34,062 nucleotides of DNA from Chitinophagaceae bacterium (GTDB lineage: Bacteria; Bacteroidota; Bacteroidia; Chitinophagales; Chitinophagaceae): contig JAFMES010000002.1 in NCBI GenBank assembly GCA_017856605.1, forward strand, positions 1 through 34,062. Reading direction: 5' to 3'. Each line of letters starts with the position of its first letter. Position 1 is the stretch's first letter. Positions 17,694-27,669 of this stretch are shown one piece after another. Under the pieces are notes generated by a model. That model saw only the letters and a program-made list of their open reading frames with translations. It ran no database searches and was not told the origin of the DNA. The translations under genes were made by a program, and so were the position numbers.

Positions 17694-20600
17694 ATGAAGC
17701 ATAAAAAGTATTGGCAGAGTTACGGTGAACTGAAGGGCAGTGATGCTCACCAGGAGCGTGTGCAAGATGAATTTGGAGAAGATCTGGTTTCAGCTCCTCG
17801 TCGCGATTTCCTCAAGTACCTTGGTTTCAGCACTGCTGCTGCAGCTGTTGCTGCGAGCTGTGAAATGCCCATTAAAAAGAGCATTCCGTATTTGAATAAA
17901 CCTGATTCCATCACTCCTGGTGTAGCCAATTATTATGCTACCACCTATGTGATGGATGGTGAGGCAGTTCCTGTTGTTGCAAAAGTCAGAGATGGTCGCC
18001 CTATTAAAGTAGAGGGCAACGACCTCTCTTCCATCACCATGGGTGGAACGTCAGCACGTGTGCAGGCTTCGGTGTTGGGATTGTACGATACAGCGCGCTT
18101 GCGTTTCCCACTTGCAGGAGGAAAAGAAGTGAGCACGTTTGATGCGTTTGATAAAATGGTAGGTGAAGCCATGGCGGGAATCGGCGGGAAGTCGGTTGTC
18201 CTCCTCACCGAGACCATTACTTCTGTTACAACAAAAAATGTCATTGCAGGATTTTTATCTAAATATCCAGGATCACGTCACGTGCAATATGACGCAGTTT
18301 CCTATGCAAGCATCTTGAATGCCAACGCGATCAGCTTTGGTAAGCGTGCTATTCCTTCTTATCATTTTGATAAGGCCAGCACGATTGTAAGTCTTGGAGC
18401 TGACTTCCTTGGAACCTGGTTGAGTCCCATTGAGTTTTCACGTCAGTACGCTGCCGGAAGAAGGATTGATCAGAACAATCCTCAGATGAGCAAGCACATT
18501 CAATTTGAGTCAAAGTTGAGTTTGACAGGTGCGAATGCAGATGACCGATATGTTATTCGTCCCACTGAATTGGGAGCTGTTGCTTTGAACCTGTATGCTG
18601 CTTTAGGCGGGAACGTAACTGCTCCTGCGTTGAGCGATGAGCGGTTGAAGAAAGGAATTCAGCAAGCGGCTCAATCTCTTAAAGCATCCGGTGCTTCTTC
18701 TTTGGTTGTGGGTGCTCGTGCCAATGCAGAAGTTCAGTTGGTGGTCAACGCCATCAATCAGCTGTTAGGCGCTTACGGTACTACCATCAACTGGGGCACT
18801 ACCATCAATTCTGCTCAAGGAGATGATGCAGCCATGGTTCAATTGGTTCAAGACATGAACGATGGCAAGGTGGGTGCAGTGTTGATCCACGGAGTGAATC
18901 CGGCCTATGATTATTTTGATGCTAAGAAATTTGAAAGCGGACTCGCTAAGGTTGCGGTATCCGTTTCATTCAATGATAAAGAAGATGAGACTTCAGTGCT
19001 CTGCAAGTTTCAAATTCCTGATCACCATTTTCTGGAAAGCTGGGGAGACGCGGAACCTAAATCCGGTTACCTCTCTTTCCTACAGCCAACCATTGCGCCC
19101 TTGTTCCAAACACGTCCCTTCCAGACTTCTTTAATGAAATGGAGTGGTGATGCTACAGCAAATTATGGCGACTACTTCAAGCAGTATTGGTTGAAGTACT
19201 TTGGTTCACAGGCAGCGTGGGACAAAGCCCTTCAGGATGGAGTGGTGGAAACACCTGCTGCTGTTTCCGGTGGTACTTATTCTGCAGCTGGACTTACAGA
19301 AACTGTTGCGAAAATCAATTCTAACAAACCTGGAACGGGCAAAGACATTGTTCTTTATACAAAGATTGCGATTGGTTCTGGTAAAGAAGCCAACAATCCT
19401 TGGTTGCAGGAAATGCCTGATCCCATTACAAAAGCAACGTGGGACAACTACGCTGTGATTTCTTTTGCCACTGCAAAAGAACTGGGCATTACGGTGGATG
19501 ATAATTATGAAGTAGAAGTTGCCAAGCCGGTTGTAAAGATCACAGTGAGCGGAAAGGAAATAAAACTTCCTGTGTTGGTGATTCCCGGTATGCACAAAGA
19601 CACCATTGCCATAGCATTGGGATATGGTCGTTCTGAAAAAGCAGGAAAAGCTGCAGCGGGTGTGGGACAGAATATGTTTCCATTGGTTTCATTTGACGGA
19701 ACACTCTTCCACTATGCTGCACAGAATGCAACCATCGAAAAAACAAACGAATCGTTCAAGCTTGCCTATACTCAAACCCATAACCAATATGAGGGAAGGG
19801 ATGAAGTGGTGCGTGAATTTTCGCTGAGCGATTTCAAAGCGCATCCTACCAAGTTGAAAGACGATCGTCACAAGTTGGTAGAAGATTATGCAAAGAATAC
19901 AGGCGATTACCGCGCTGAAGGAACCTTGTATCCCAACTATCCTTATCCTGGAGCGAAGTGGGGAATGAGCATCGATTTAAATACCTGTACCGGTTGTGGT
20001 GCATGTACTGTAGCGTGTACAGCAGAAAACAACGTTGCAGTTGTAGGTAAATCAGAAGTATTGCGTGCACACGAAATGCACTGGTTGCGCATCGACCGTT
20101 ATTTTGCTACGTTCCGCGATGATTCCGGAAACGACAACCTGGATGATTTGAATGTGGTGTTCATGCCGATGTTGTGTCAGCATTGCGACAATGCTCCGTG
20201 CGAGAATGTTTGTCCCGTTAATGCCACCAACCACAGCAGTGAAGGGTTGAATCAAATGACTTATAACCGTTGTATCGGTACGCGTTATTGCGCCAACAAC
20301 TGTCCTTATAAAGTTCGTCGCTTCAACTGGGCGGATTATATGGGAGCCGACAGCTTCCCGGATAACCAGCGTGGTAAGTTGGATGATTCAGTGATGATGA
20401 TGAATGACGACCTCACCCGCATGGTATTGAATCCGGATGTAACGGTAAGATCTCGCGGTGTGATTGAAAAGTGTTCATTCTGCGTTCAGCGTTTGCAAGA
20501 AGGCAAGCTCAAAGCGAAGAAAGAGAATCGACCACTCGAGACTGGCGCCAATGGCAAATGGGACATCAAGACTGCGTGTCAACAAGCGTGTCCAACCAAT

Positions 20601-20780
20601 GCCATCGTATTCGGAAACGTGAACGACGAGAACAGTCCCGTGAGCAAGATCCGCAACGAAGAACAAACCAACCGCGTATTTTATTCACTCGAACAATTAC
20701 ACGTATTGCCTGGTGTGAGCTATCTGGCGAAGATCAGAAATACCGACAGGCACGTGGGTGTTCAAGAAGAATCACATTGA
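17694..20780 (+). CDS. actB: Alternative Complex III subunit ActB (TAT-variant-translocated molybdopterin oxidoreductase-like / iron-sulfur protein)
   Basis: RRDFLKYLGFSTAAAAVAASC twin-arginine segment; C-terminal ferredoxin-type clusters CTGCGACTVAC, CQHCDNAPCENVCP, CIGTRYCANNCP, CSFCVQR/CQQACP. ATG 17694 (MKHKKYWQSYGEL) preferred over the upstream start at 17634, which overlaps actA. Confidence 0.94.
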   Translation: MKHKKYWQSYGELKGSDAHQERVQDEFGEDLVSAPRRDFLKYLGFSTAAAAVAASCEMPIKKSIPYLNKPDSITPGVANYYATTYVMDGEAVPVVAKVRDGRPIKVEGNDLSSITMGGTSARVQASVLGLYDTARLRFPLAGGKEVSTFDAFDKMVGEAMAGIGGKSVVLLTETITSVTTKNVIAGFLSKYPGSRHVQYDAVSYASILNANAISFGKRAIPSYHFDKASTIVSLGADFLGTWLSPIEFSRQYAAGRRIDQNNPQMSKHIQFESKLSLTGANADDRYVIRPTELGAVALNLYAALGGNVTAPALSDERLKKGIQQAAQSLKASGASSLVVGARANAEVQLVVNAINQLLGAYGTTINWGTTINSAQGDDAAMVQLVQDMNDGKVGAVLIHGVNPAYDYFDAKKFESGLAKVAVSVSFNDKEDETSVLCKFQIPDHHFLESWGDAEPKSGYLSFLQPTIAPLFQTRPFQTSLMKWSGDATANYGDYFKQYWLKYFGSQAAWDKALQDGVVETPAAVSGGTYSAAGLTETVAKINSNKPGTGKDIVLYTKIAIGSGKEANNPWLQEMPDPITKATWDNYAVISFATAKELGITVDDNYEVEVAKPVVKITVSGKEIKLPVLVIPGMHKDTIAIALGYGRSEKAGKAAAGVGQNMFPLVSFDGTLFHYAAQNATIEKTNESFKLAYTQTHNQYEGRDEVVREFSLSDFKAHPTKLKDDRHKLVEDYAKNTGDYRAEGTLYPNYPYPGAKWGMSIDLNTCTGCGACTVACTAENNVAVVGKSEVLRAHEMHWLRIDRYFATFRDDSGNDNLDDLNVVFMPMLCQHCDNAPCENVCPVNATNHSSEGLNQMTYNRCIGTRYCANNCPYKVRRFNWADYMGADSFPDNQRGKLDDSVMMMNDDLTRMVLNPDVTVRSRGVIEKCSFCVQRLQEGKLKAKKENRPLETGANGKWDIKTACQQACPTNAIVFGNVNDENSPVSKIRNEEQTNRVFYSLEQLHVLPGVSYLAKIRNTDRHVGVQEESH

Positions 20781-20811
20781 TAAAAGAGGGTAAACCATAA
20801 ACGACCAACAC

Positions 20812-22287
20812 ATGAGTGTTACAAAGTATGAATCACAGTTAAGAGAACCATTGGTCAATGGCGACAAGACCTATGGTCAGGTAACCCAAGACATTGTGCA
20901 TACCATTGAAGCCAAACCTACCCGTTTGTGGTACATTGGTTTCTATGTTTCCGTAGCACTGTTGTTGTTTGGTGTCTACTCTGTATACCGCGAGGTGACT
21001 TACGGTATCGGACAGTGGAACGTTAACCGCACCATTGGTTGGGGTTGGGACATCACCAACTTCGTTTGGTGGGTCGGTATCGGTCATGCCGGTACACTGA
21101 TCTCAGCGATTCTGTTGTTGTTCCGTCAAGGATGGAGAACCGGTGTAAACCGCGCGGCAGAGGCGATGACCATTTTCGCCGTTATGTGTGCCGGTCAGTT
21201 TCCCATCTTCCACATGGGTCGCGTTTGGATGGCGTTCTTTACTCTTCCTTATCCCAACACACGCGGACCACTTTGGCCCAACTTCAATTCGCCGTTGATG
21301 TGGGACGTGTTTGCGATCTCTACGTATTTTACTGTTTCGTTGTTGTTCTGGTATTCTGGTTTGTTGCCTGACTTGGCAACAGTTCGCGATCGTGCCAAAA
21401 CAAAATTGCGTAAGCATTTATATGGTATTGCTTCATTTGGATGGAGCGGAAGTACCAAGCACTGGCAACGCCACGAGAGTTTGTCGCTTGTACTTGCGGG
21501 ACTTTCAACGCCGCTGGTACTTTCTGTACACACCATCGTATCGTTCGACTTCGCCACTTCGGTCATTCCCGGATGGCATACCACCATCTTCCCTCCCTAC
21601 TTCGTAGCGGGTGCAATCTTCTCCGGATTTGCAATGGTGCAAACCCTGATGCTGGTATTGAGAAAAGTGATGAACCTGCACGATTATATTACGCTGGGTC
21701 ACATTGAAGCGATGAACAAAATCATCGTATTGACCGGATCCATCGTAGGTTGTGCCTACCTCACTGAGTTGTTTATGGCGTGGTATTCTCAGGTTCCATT
21801 TGAACAAGATATTTTCTTCAAGTACAGGATTGCTGGTCCTTACGGCTGGAGCTATTGGCTGATGATGACCTGTAACGTGATTTCTCCGCAGTTGTTCTGG
21901 TTCAGAAAACTCAGGAGAAATGTACTCTTCACATTCATCATGAGTATCGTGGTGAACATCGGTATGTGGTTTGAGCGTTTTGTGATCATCGTGTCTTCGC
22001 TCTACCGCGACTACCTGCCTTCTTCCTGGTCGGTGTATTACCGCCCCACCATTTGGGAAGTTGGTTTCTATTTGGGAACATTCGGATTGTTCTTCACTTG
22101 CTTCTTCCTCTTTGCAAAGTACTTCCCGGTCATTGCAATTGCAGAGATCAAGTATGTGTTGAAGACAACCGGTGAAAGCTATAAAGACAACATGGAGAAT
22201 CTCGAGAAGAAGTCCGTTGACGAATTCGTTCACGAGATGCACCACGATCATCATGCAGAAGGCAAGGTGACCGTAGCGCACCATTAA
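20812..22287 (+). CDS. actC: Alternative Complex III subunit ActC (NrfD-like quinone-interacting membrane subunit)
   Basis: NrfD/PsrC-like polytopic protein (WWVGIGHAGTLISAILLLFRQGWR, FPIFHMGRVW); position in the act operon. Confidence 0.94.
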   Translation: MSVTKYESQLREPLVNGDKTYGQVTQDIVHTIEAKPTRLWYIGFYVSVALLLFGVYSVYREVTYGIGQWNVNRTIGWGWDITNFVWWVGIGHAGTLISAILLLFRQGWRTGVNRAAEAMTIFAVMCAGQFPIFHMGRVWMAFFTLPYPNTRGPLWPNFNSPLMWDVFAISTYFTVSLLFWYSGLLPDLATVRDRAKTKLRKHLYGIASFGWSGSTKHWQRHESLSLVLAGLSTPLVLSVHTIVSFDFATSVIPGWHTTIFPPYFVAGAIFSGFAMVQTLMLVLRKVMNLHDYITLGHIEAMNKIIVLTGSIVGCAYLTELFMAWYSQVPFEQDIFFKYRIAGPYGWSYWLMMTCNVISPQLFWFRKLRRNVLFTFIMSIVVNIGMWFERFVIIVSSLYRDYLPSSWSVYYRPTIWEVGFYLGTFGLFFTCFFLFAKYFPVIAIAEIKYVLKTTGESYKDNMENLEKKSVDEFVHEMHHDHHAEGKVTVAHH

Positions 22288-22308
22288 TAATAGTATAAAA
22301 GAGATACA

Positions 22309-22893
22309 ATGGCGTTGAAAAAATTTGTTGTAGGCTGTTTTCAGGACGAGAAAGTCCTCTTCCCTGCTGTTGAAAAGGTGAGGAAGGCGGGCTATAAGTT
22401 CCACGACATCTACACTCCTTTCCCTGTTCACGGATTGGATAAGGCAATGGGCTTGCGTGATACCAGTCTGCACACTGCAGGTTTCCTGTATGGATTGATT
22501 GGAACCACAACGGCGGTAACATTCATGACATGGGTGTTTACAAAAGATTGGCCAGTGAACATTGGCGGTAAACCCAATTTTGCTTTTCCCGCATGGATTC
22601 CCATCACGTTTGAGATGACGGTATTGTGTGCGGCGGTGGGCATGGTGTTGACTTTTTGCTATATCTGTCAGCTCGCTCCCTTTGTGAAGCGTCATCATTT
22701 TCATCCCCGTGCTACAGACGATCTGTTTGTGATGGTGATTGAATGTGGTGAGAAGACCAATGAAGACGAATTGAAATCCTTGTTGAATAGCGTGGGTGCA
22801 GAAGGAGTGAATACACAAGTAGCAGAAGAAGGATGGTGGATCGGTCGCTACGACAAAGAACAAGAACTCTATAAGGAACCCAACATAGCTTAA
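22309..22893 (+). CDS. actD: Alternative Complex III subunit ActD (DUF3341)
   Basis: VGCFQDEKVLFPAVEKVRKAGYKFHDIYTPFPVHGLDKAMGL is a DUF3341 hallmark; operon position. Confidence 0.94.
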   Translation: MALKKFVVGCFQDEKVLFPAVEKVRKAGYKFHDIYTPFPVHGLDKAMGLRDTSLHTAGFLYGLIGTTTAVTFMTWVFTKDWPVNIGGKPNFAFPAWIPITFEMTVLCAAVGMVLTFCYICQLAPFVKRHHFHPRATDDLFVMVIECGEKTNEDELKSLLNSVGAEGVNTQVAEEGWWIGRYDKEQELYKEPNIA

Positions 22894-22897
22894 TCAG

Positions 22898-23491
22898 ATG
22901 AAAAGAACAACAATTGTATTCTGTGGGATGGCGGCCTTGATGATGGCTGTCGTGGGGTGCAGCGATGTGAAGCGTACACCCGGTACGGTGTATATGCCAG
23001 ACATGGCGTACAGTCGCGCCTACGAAACGTATTCTTCCAATCCCCTTTTCGCAGATGGTCGCACTAACCGCGAACCGGTTGCTGGCACGGTCAAGCGTGG
23101 CGAAACCTATCCGGTACACATCGAGATGGATGCTGTTGGCGATACTGCAAACTATTATGCTTCCCGTTCTCTTGTTAATCCAATCGATTCATTGGATGAG
23201 AAAGGAATGAAAGAAGCAGAGCGTTTGTATTTGATCAACTGTGGTATTTGCCATGGTGCTAAACTCGACGGTAACGGTCCCCTTTGGAAAGACGGCGATG
23301 GTCCTTATCCTTCCAAGCCTGCGACCCTGGTGGGCGATGCGAAGTATGAGAATATGCCCAGCGGACAAATGTTCTATTCCATTACGTACGGCAAGAACCT
23401 GATGGGCAGCTATGCTTCTCAGCTCACGCCTCAGCAACGATGGGAAGTAATTACCTACATCAAAACCAAGCAAGGCAAAGGAGCCAACTAA
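22898..23491 (+). CDS. actE: Alternative Complex III subunit ActE, monoheme cytochrome c lipoprotein
   Basis: Lipobox-like VVGCSD; single CGICHGAKLDGNGPLW; C-terminal M..ITYGKNLMGSYASQLTPQQRWEVITYIKT. Confidence 0.93.
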   Translation: MKRTTIVFCGMAALMMAVVGCSDVKRTPGTVYMPDMAYSRAYETYSSNPLFADGRTNREPVAGTVKRGETYPVHIEMDAVGDTANYYASRSLVNPIDSLDEKGMKEAERLYLINCGICHGAKLDGNGPLWKDGDGPYPSKPATLVGDAKYENMPSGQMFYSITYGKNLMGSYASQLTPQQRWEVITYIKTKQGKGAN

Positions 23492-23518
23492 CATAACCAA
23501 CGTATTAAATCATCAGGA

Positions 23519-24739
23519 ATGACCAAGCAACATTTTGAAATATCGGCCGGCTACAAGAAGTGGACGAACATCCTTTTGGGTGTAGGCGGACTGGCCCTTG
23601 TGTTGGGATTCATTTTCCTCGGCATGAGCAAGGATGAGCATGCGCAAACCCGCTTCTGGGCTGTGCTTCTGCAAAACAGCACCTTCTTCTTGCTGGTGGT
23701 GAATGCCAGTATGTTCTTTATCTGTGTAACCACACTTGCAATGGGTGGCTGGCAAATGGCATTCCGTCGCGTTCCCGAAGCCATCTCTTCTCTTGTTCCT
23801 GTTTTCTCTATCCTCGCATTGATTGTGTTTGCAGGTATCATCTTCGGACATCAGCACCATATTTATCACTGGTTGGACAAAGAGCATGTGGAGCACGATC
23901 CGATCCTGAAAGGCAAGAGCGGATTCTTGAATCCAACTTTCTTTTTTGCATGGACCTTGATTTCCGTCGGAATTTGGTCGTGGGTAGGAGCTAAAATGAG
24001 AAAATTATCTGCACAGGCCGATGAGCCCATGGAAAAAGAAGGTGCAAAAAAATTCATCTGGAACAATACCGTGTGGGGTGCAATTTTTGTGGTGTTCTTT
24101 GGACTCACCGTGGGTTCAACCATTCCTTGGTTGTGGCTCATGAGCATTGATGCGCACTGGTATTCTACCATGTACAGCTGGTATACATTTGTGAGTTCGT
24201 TTGTAGCGGGTATGTCGCTTGTTGCACTCTACGTTATTTATCTAAAGAACAACGATCACCTTGAATATGTAACCGAAGAACACCTGCATGACTTGGGTAA
24301 GTTCATGTTTGCGTTCTCTGTTTTCTGGACGTATTTGTGGTATTCCCAGTTCATGCTGATCTGGTATGCCAACATTCCTGAGGAGACCGTTTACTTCAAG
24401 CCCCGTATGCAGGGACCTTACAGGGGATTGTTCTTCCTCAACCTCATTGTGAATTTTGCGGTGCCTTTCTTGTTGTTGATGAGAAGGGGATCGAAAAGAA
24501 ATTATACTACGGTGACCTTCCTTGCCGTGATCATTATATTGGGACACTGGATCGACTTCTATCAGATGGTGATGCCAGGACCTTTGGGTGAACACTACAG
24601 CTTAGGATGGTTTGAATTCGGTATTCTGATTCTGTATGCCGGATTGATCATGCTCTTGGTGGGCAGAGCGTTGGCGAAAAAACCGCTGACGGCAATGCAT
24701 CATCCTTTCTTCAAAGAGAGTACGATTCACCATACCTAA
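23519..24739 (+). CDS. actF: Alternative Complex III subunit ActF (second NrfD-like quinol:cytochrome c oxidoreductase membrane subunit)
   Basis: Polytopic; WTYLWYSQFMLIWYANIPEETVYF, HWIDFYQMVMPG; immediately upstream of coxB. Confidence 0.93.
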   Translation: MTKQHFEISAGYKKWTNILLGVGGLALVLGFIFLGMSKDEHAQTRFWAVLLQNSTFFLLVVNASMFFICVTTLAMGGWQMAFRRVPEAISSLVPVFSILALIVFAGIIFGHQHHIYHWLDKEHVEHDPILKGKSGFLNPTFFFAWTLISVGIWSWVGAKMRKLSAQADEPMEKEGAKKFIWNNTVWGAIFVVFFGLTVGSTIPWLWLMSIDAHWYSTMYSWYTFVSSFVAGMSLVALYVIYLKNNDHLEYVTEEHLHDLGKFMFAFSVFWTYLWYSQFMLIWYANIPEETVYFKPRMQGPYRGLFFLNLIVNFAVPFLLLMRRGSKRNYTTVTFLAVIIILGHWIDFYQMVMPGPLGEHYSLGWFEFGILILYAGLIMLLVGRALAKKPLTAMHHPFFKESTIHHT

Positions 24740-24786
24740 GGATCAACAAGCGAAACATGAATTCATTAACAAAATACAATTGAGCA

Positions 24787-25791
24787 ATGTCGGGTTATTT
24801 CATTTTAGCCATTCTGACGCTGGCCTTCGTGGTAACATTCCAGATCGCCAAAGCGAGCGAGTACGTGTCCGTGCTGAAAGGCGAAGAGAAAGCCTTTAGG
24901 CAGAACAACCGCATCAATGCGTTTCTGTTCATTGTCTTCCTCGTACTGGGATTGATCGGTGCGTGGTGGTGCAATGAGTTGTTCTACGAAAAAACCCTGT
25001 TGGTGCAGCCAGCTGCTTCTGATCATGGAGAGAAAATTGACTTCATGCTTTGGATTACGTTGGCGGTAACGGGACTGGTATTTTTTATCACTCAGATTTT
25101 GCTGTTCTGGTTTGCTTACAAATATCAGTACAGTGAAAAACGTCAGGTTTTCTTTTTCCCGCACAATAACAAGTTGGAATTGATCTGGACAGTGGTGCCT
25201 GCTATCTTCCTTACGGTATTGGTGGGATTTGGATTGTTCTACTGGTTCAAGATCACCGGCGATGCTCCAAAAGATTCACAGGTAGTGGAGATTACCGGCA
25301 AGCAATTCAACTGGATGATGCGTTATCCAGGAAAAGACAATGTATTGGGCAGAAAGAATTATCGACTTACCGATGCCTCCAATGGTAATGCATTGGGTGT
25401 GGATTGGGAAGACGAAGCCAGTCACGATGACATCGAAGCAACCGAAATGCACCTCGTTGTGGGTAAGCCTGTGCAGTTGGTGATCAATGCGCAGGATGTG
25501 ATTCATGACGTGGGATTGGTACACTTCCGTCTCAAAATGGATGCCGTTCCCGGTATTCCTACTACACTTTGGTTCACGCCAAAGTATACTACTGCACAAA
25601 TGAAAGAGATCACCGGCAACAAAGATTTTGTTTATGAAATCTCTTGCGATCAAATGTGCGGAAGCGGTCACTACTCCATGCGGGGTGTGATTGTTGTGGA
25701 AACACAAGCAGAATATGATGCATGGATGGCTTCCAAGAAGCCACAGTATGCAGTAGTTAAAGAAGCAGCACAGCCTGAATCAAAACCATAA
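24787..25791 (+). CDS. coxB: cytochrome c oxidase subunit II (CuA)
   Basis: Two N-terminal TM helices; CuA motif CDQMCGSGHYSM; ITGKQFNWMMRYPG; no fused cytochrome c domain. Confidence 0.94.
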   Translation: MSGYFILAILTLAFVVTFQIAKASEYVSVLKGEEKAFRQNNRINAFLFIVFLVLGLIGAWWCNELFYEKTLLVQPAASDHGEKIDFMLWITLAVTGLVFFITQILLFWFAYKYQYSEKRQVFFFPHNNKLELIWTVVPAIFLTVLVGFGLFYWFKITGDAPKDSQVVEITGKQFNWMMRYPGKDNVLGRKNYRLTDASNGNALGVDWEDEASHDDIEATEMHLVVGKPVQLVINAQDVIHDVGLVHFRLKMDAVPGIPTTLWFTPKYTTAQMKEITGNKDFVYEISCDQMCGSGHYSMRGVIVVETQAEYDAWMASKKPQYAVVKEAAQPESKP

Positions 25792-25801
25792 AAATTGAAC
25801 A

Positions 25802-27622
25802 ATGAGTAGCGAAGCAATCAAACACGGTCATGCAGTTGCAGAAGTACATTCGCACGACGCTCATGATTCACATGGTCACGACCATCACCATGAGGAGTCG
25901 TTCCTGACGAAGTACATTTTTAGTACCGATCATAAAATGATCGGCAAGCAGTTCCTCATCACCGGTATTATTTGGGCGATTATCGGTGGATTGTTCTCTG
26001 TCCTCTTCCGTTTGCAGTTGGGTTATCCCGAGATGTCGTTTCCATTTTTGGAGGACCTCTTTGGTAAGTGGGCTGCTGGTGGAAGGATCTCCAATGATTT
26101 TTATTATGCGCTGGTGACCATGCACGGAACCATTCTGGTATTCTTCGTGTTGACAGCCGGTCTCAGCGGAACGTTCGCTAACATTCTTATCCCTCTGCAG
26201 GTAGGTGCGCGCGACATGGCATCAGGATTCCTGAACATGCTGAGCTACTGGTTCTTCTTCCTTGCAAGTGTGGTGATGTTCGCATCGCTCTTCATTCAAA
26301 CCGGTCCCGCTTCCGGCGGATGGACCATCTATCCACCACTGAGTGCATTGGGTCAGGCCAGTGAAGGTTCCAAATTGGGAATGGATTTCTGGCTCATCTC
26401 TATGGCACTGTTCATTGTTTCTTCATTGCTGGGTGGTTTGAATTACATCTCTACGATTTTGAACCTGCGTACCAAAGGCATGAGCATGACGCGCTTGCCG
26501 TTGACCATCTGGGCCATCTTCTTCACTGCCGTACTCGGAGTACTTTCTTTCCCTGTATTACTTTCCGGAGCGGTGTTGTTGTTGTTTGATCGCAACCTGG
26601 GTACCAGCTTCTATCTTTCTGACATTGTTGTAAAAGGAGAAATTCTTCCCAACGAGGGTGGTTCAGCAATTCTGTTCCAACACTTGTTCTGGTTCTTAGG
26701 ACATCCTGAAGTATACATCATCCTGTTGCCTGCAATGGGAATGGTTTCTGAAATCCTTTCTGTGAATTCACGGAAACCCATCTTCGGATACCTCGCGATG
26801 GTAGGCTCGTTGTTTGCCATCTGTATCCTCGCCTTCCTGGTTTGGGCACACCACATGTTTGTAACGGGACTCAATCCGTTCCTTGGCGCATTCTTCGTGT
26901 TGCTTACGTTATTGATTGCGGTTCCATCTGCAATCAAGGTATTCAACTGGTTGACTACGATCTGGCGTGGTAATATTCGCTTCACTCCTGCGATGTTGTT
27001 TGCGATTGGTTTTGTGAGTTTGTTCATCTCTGGTGGATTGACTGGTATCTTCCTGGGTAACTCAACATTGGATATTCATTTGCACGATACCTATTTTGTT
27101 GTGGCACACTTTCACATCGTAATGGGTGTTGCTTCATTCTTTGGAATGTTTGCTGGTGTATACCATTGGTTTCCTAAGATGTACGGACGTTATCTTAATA
27201 ACACGATGGCGTACATCCATTTCTGGGTAACCCTCGTAGGATCTTACTTGATTTTCTGGCCCATGCATTACTCTGGTCTTGCAGGTATGCCCCGTCGTTA
27301 TACCGATTGGAGCAACTGGCAGTCGTTCAACCAGTTTGCAGATATGAATCGATTCATCAGTACAGTAGCGATGGTTGTATTTGCCGTTCAGTTGTTGTTT
27401 GTCTTCAACTTCTTCTATTCCATATTCAAGGGTAGAAAGGTGAAGTCGCAAAACCCATGGGGCGCCAACACATTGGAATGGACTACTCCCATCAATCCCG
27501 GTCATGGAAACTGGCCTGGTGATATTCCAGAAGTGCACCGTTGGGCGTATGATTATGGAAAGGATGGAAGAGAATTCATCCCACAGACTGAGGCAGTAGG
27601 AGAGCACGAGTCGAAGCATTGA
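25802..27622 (+). CDS. coxA: cytochrome c oxidase subunit I, A-type heme-copper oxidase
   Basis: FLGHPEVYIILLPAMGMVSEI, WAHHMFVTG, HDTYFVVAHFHIVM; His-rich N-terminus. Confidence 0.96.
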   Translation: MSSEAIKHGHAVAEVHSHDAHDSHGHDHHHEESFLTKYIFSTDHKMIGKQFLITGIIWAIIGGLFSVLFRLQLGYPEMSFPFLEDLFGKWAAGGRISNDFYYALVTMHGTILVFFVLTAGLSGTFANILIPLQVGARDMASGFLNMLSYWFFFLASVVMFASLFIQTGPASGGWTIYPPLSALGQASEGSKLGMDFWLISMALFIVSSLLGGLNYISTILNLRTKGMSMTRLPLTIWAIFFTAVLGVLSFPVLLSGAVLLLFDRNLGTSFYLSDIVVKGEILPNEGGSAILFQHLFWFLGHPEVYIILLPAMGMVSEILSVNSRKPIFGYLAMVGSLFAICILAFLVWAHHMFVTGLNPFLGAFFVLLTLLIAVPSAIKVFNWLTTIWRGNIRFTPAMLFAIGFVSLFISGGLTGIFLGNSTLDIHLHDTYFVVAHFHIVMGVASFFGMFAGVYHWFPKMYGRYLNNTMAYIHFWVTLVGSYLIFWPMHYSGLAGMPRRYTDWSNWQSFNQFADMNRFISTVAMVVFAVQLLFVFNFFYSIFKGRKVKSQNPWGANTLEWTTPINPGHGNWPGDIPEVHRWAYDYGKDGREFIPQTEAVGEHESKH

Positions 27623-27669
27623 CCGATCGCCGTTTGATCGCAAGGTCATGCGGCACAAAATAAATTTTG

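Noticed and set aside
21505-22863. 452-aa antisense ORF opposite actC/actD
   Set aside because: It lies entirely opposite two well-supported conserved genes, is rich in His/Arg/Gln as expected from reverse reading of biased codons, and shows no recognisable domain or start context.
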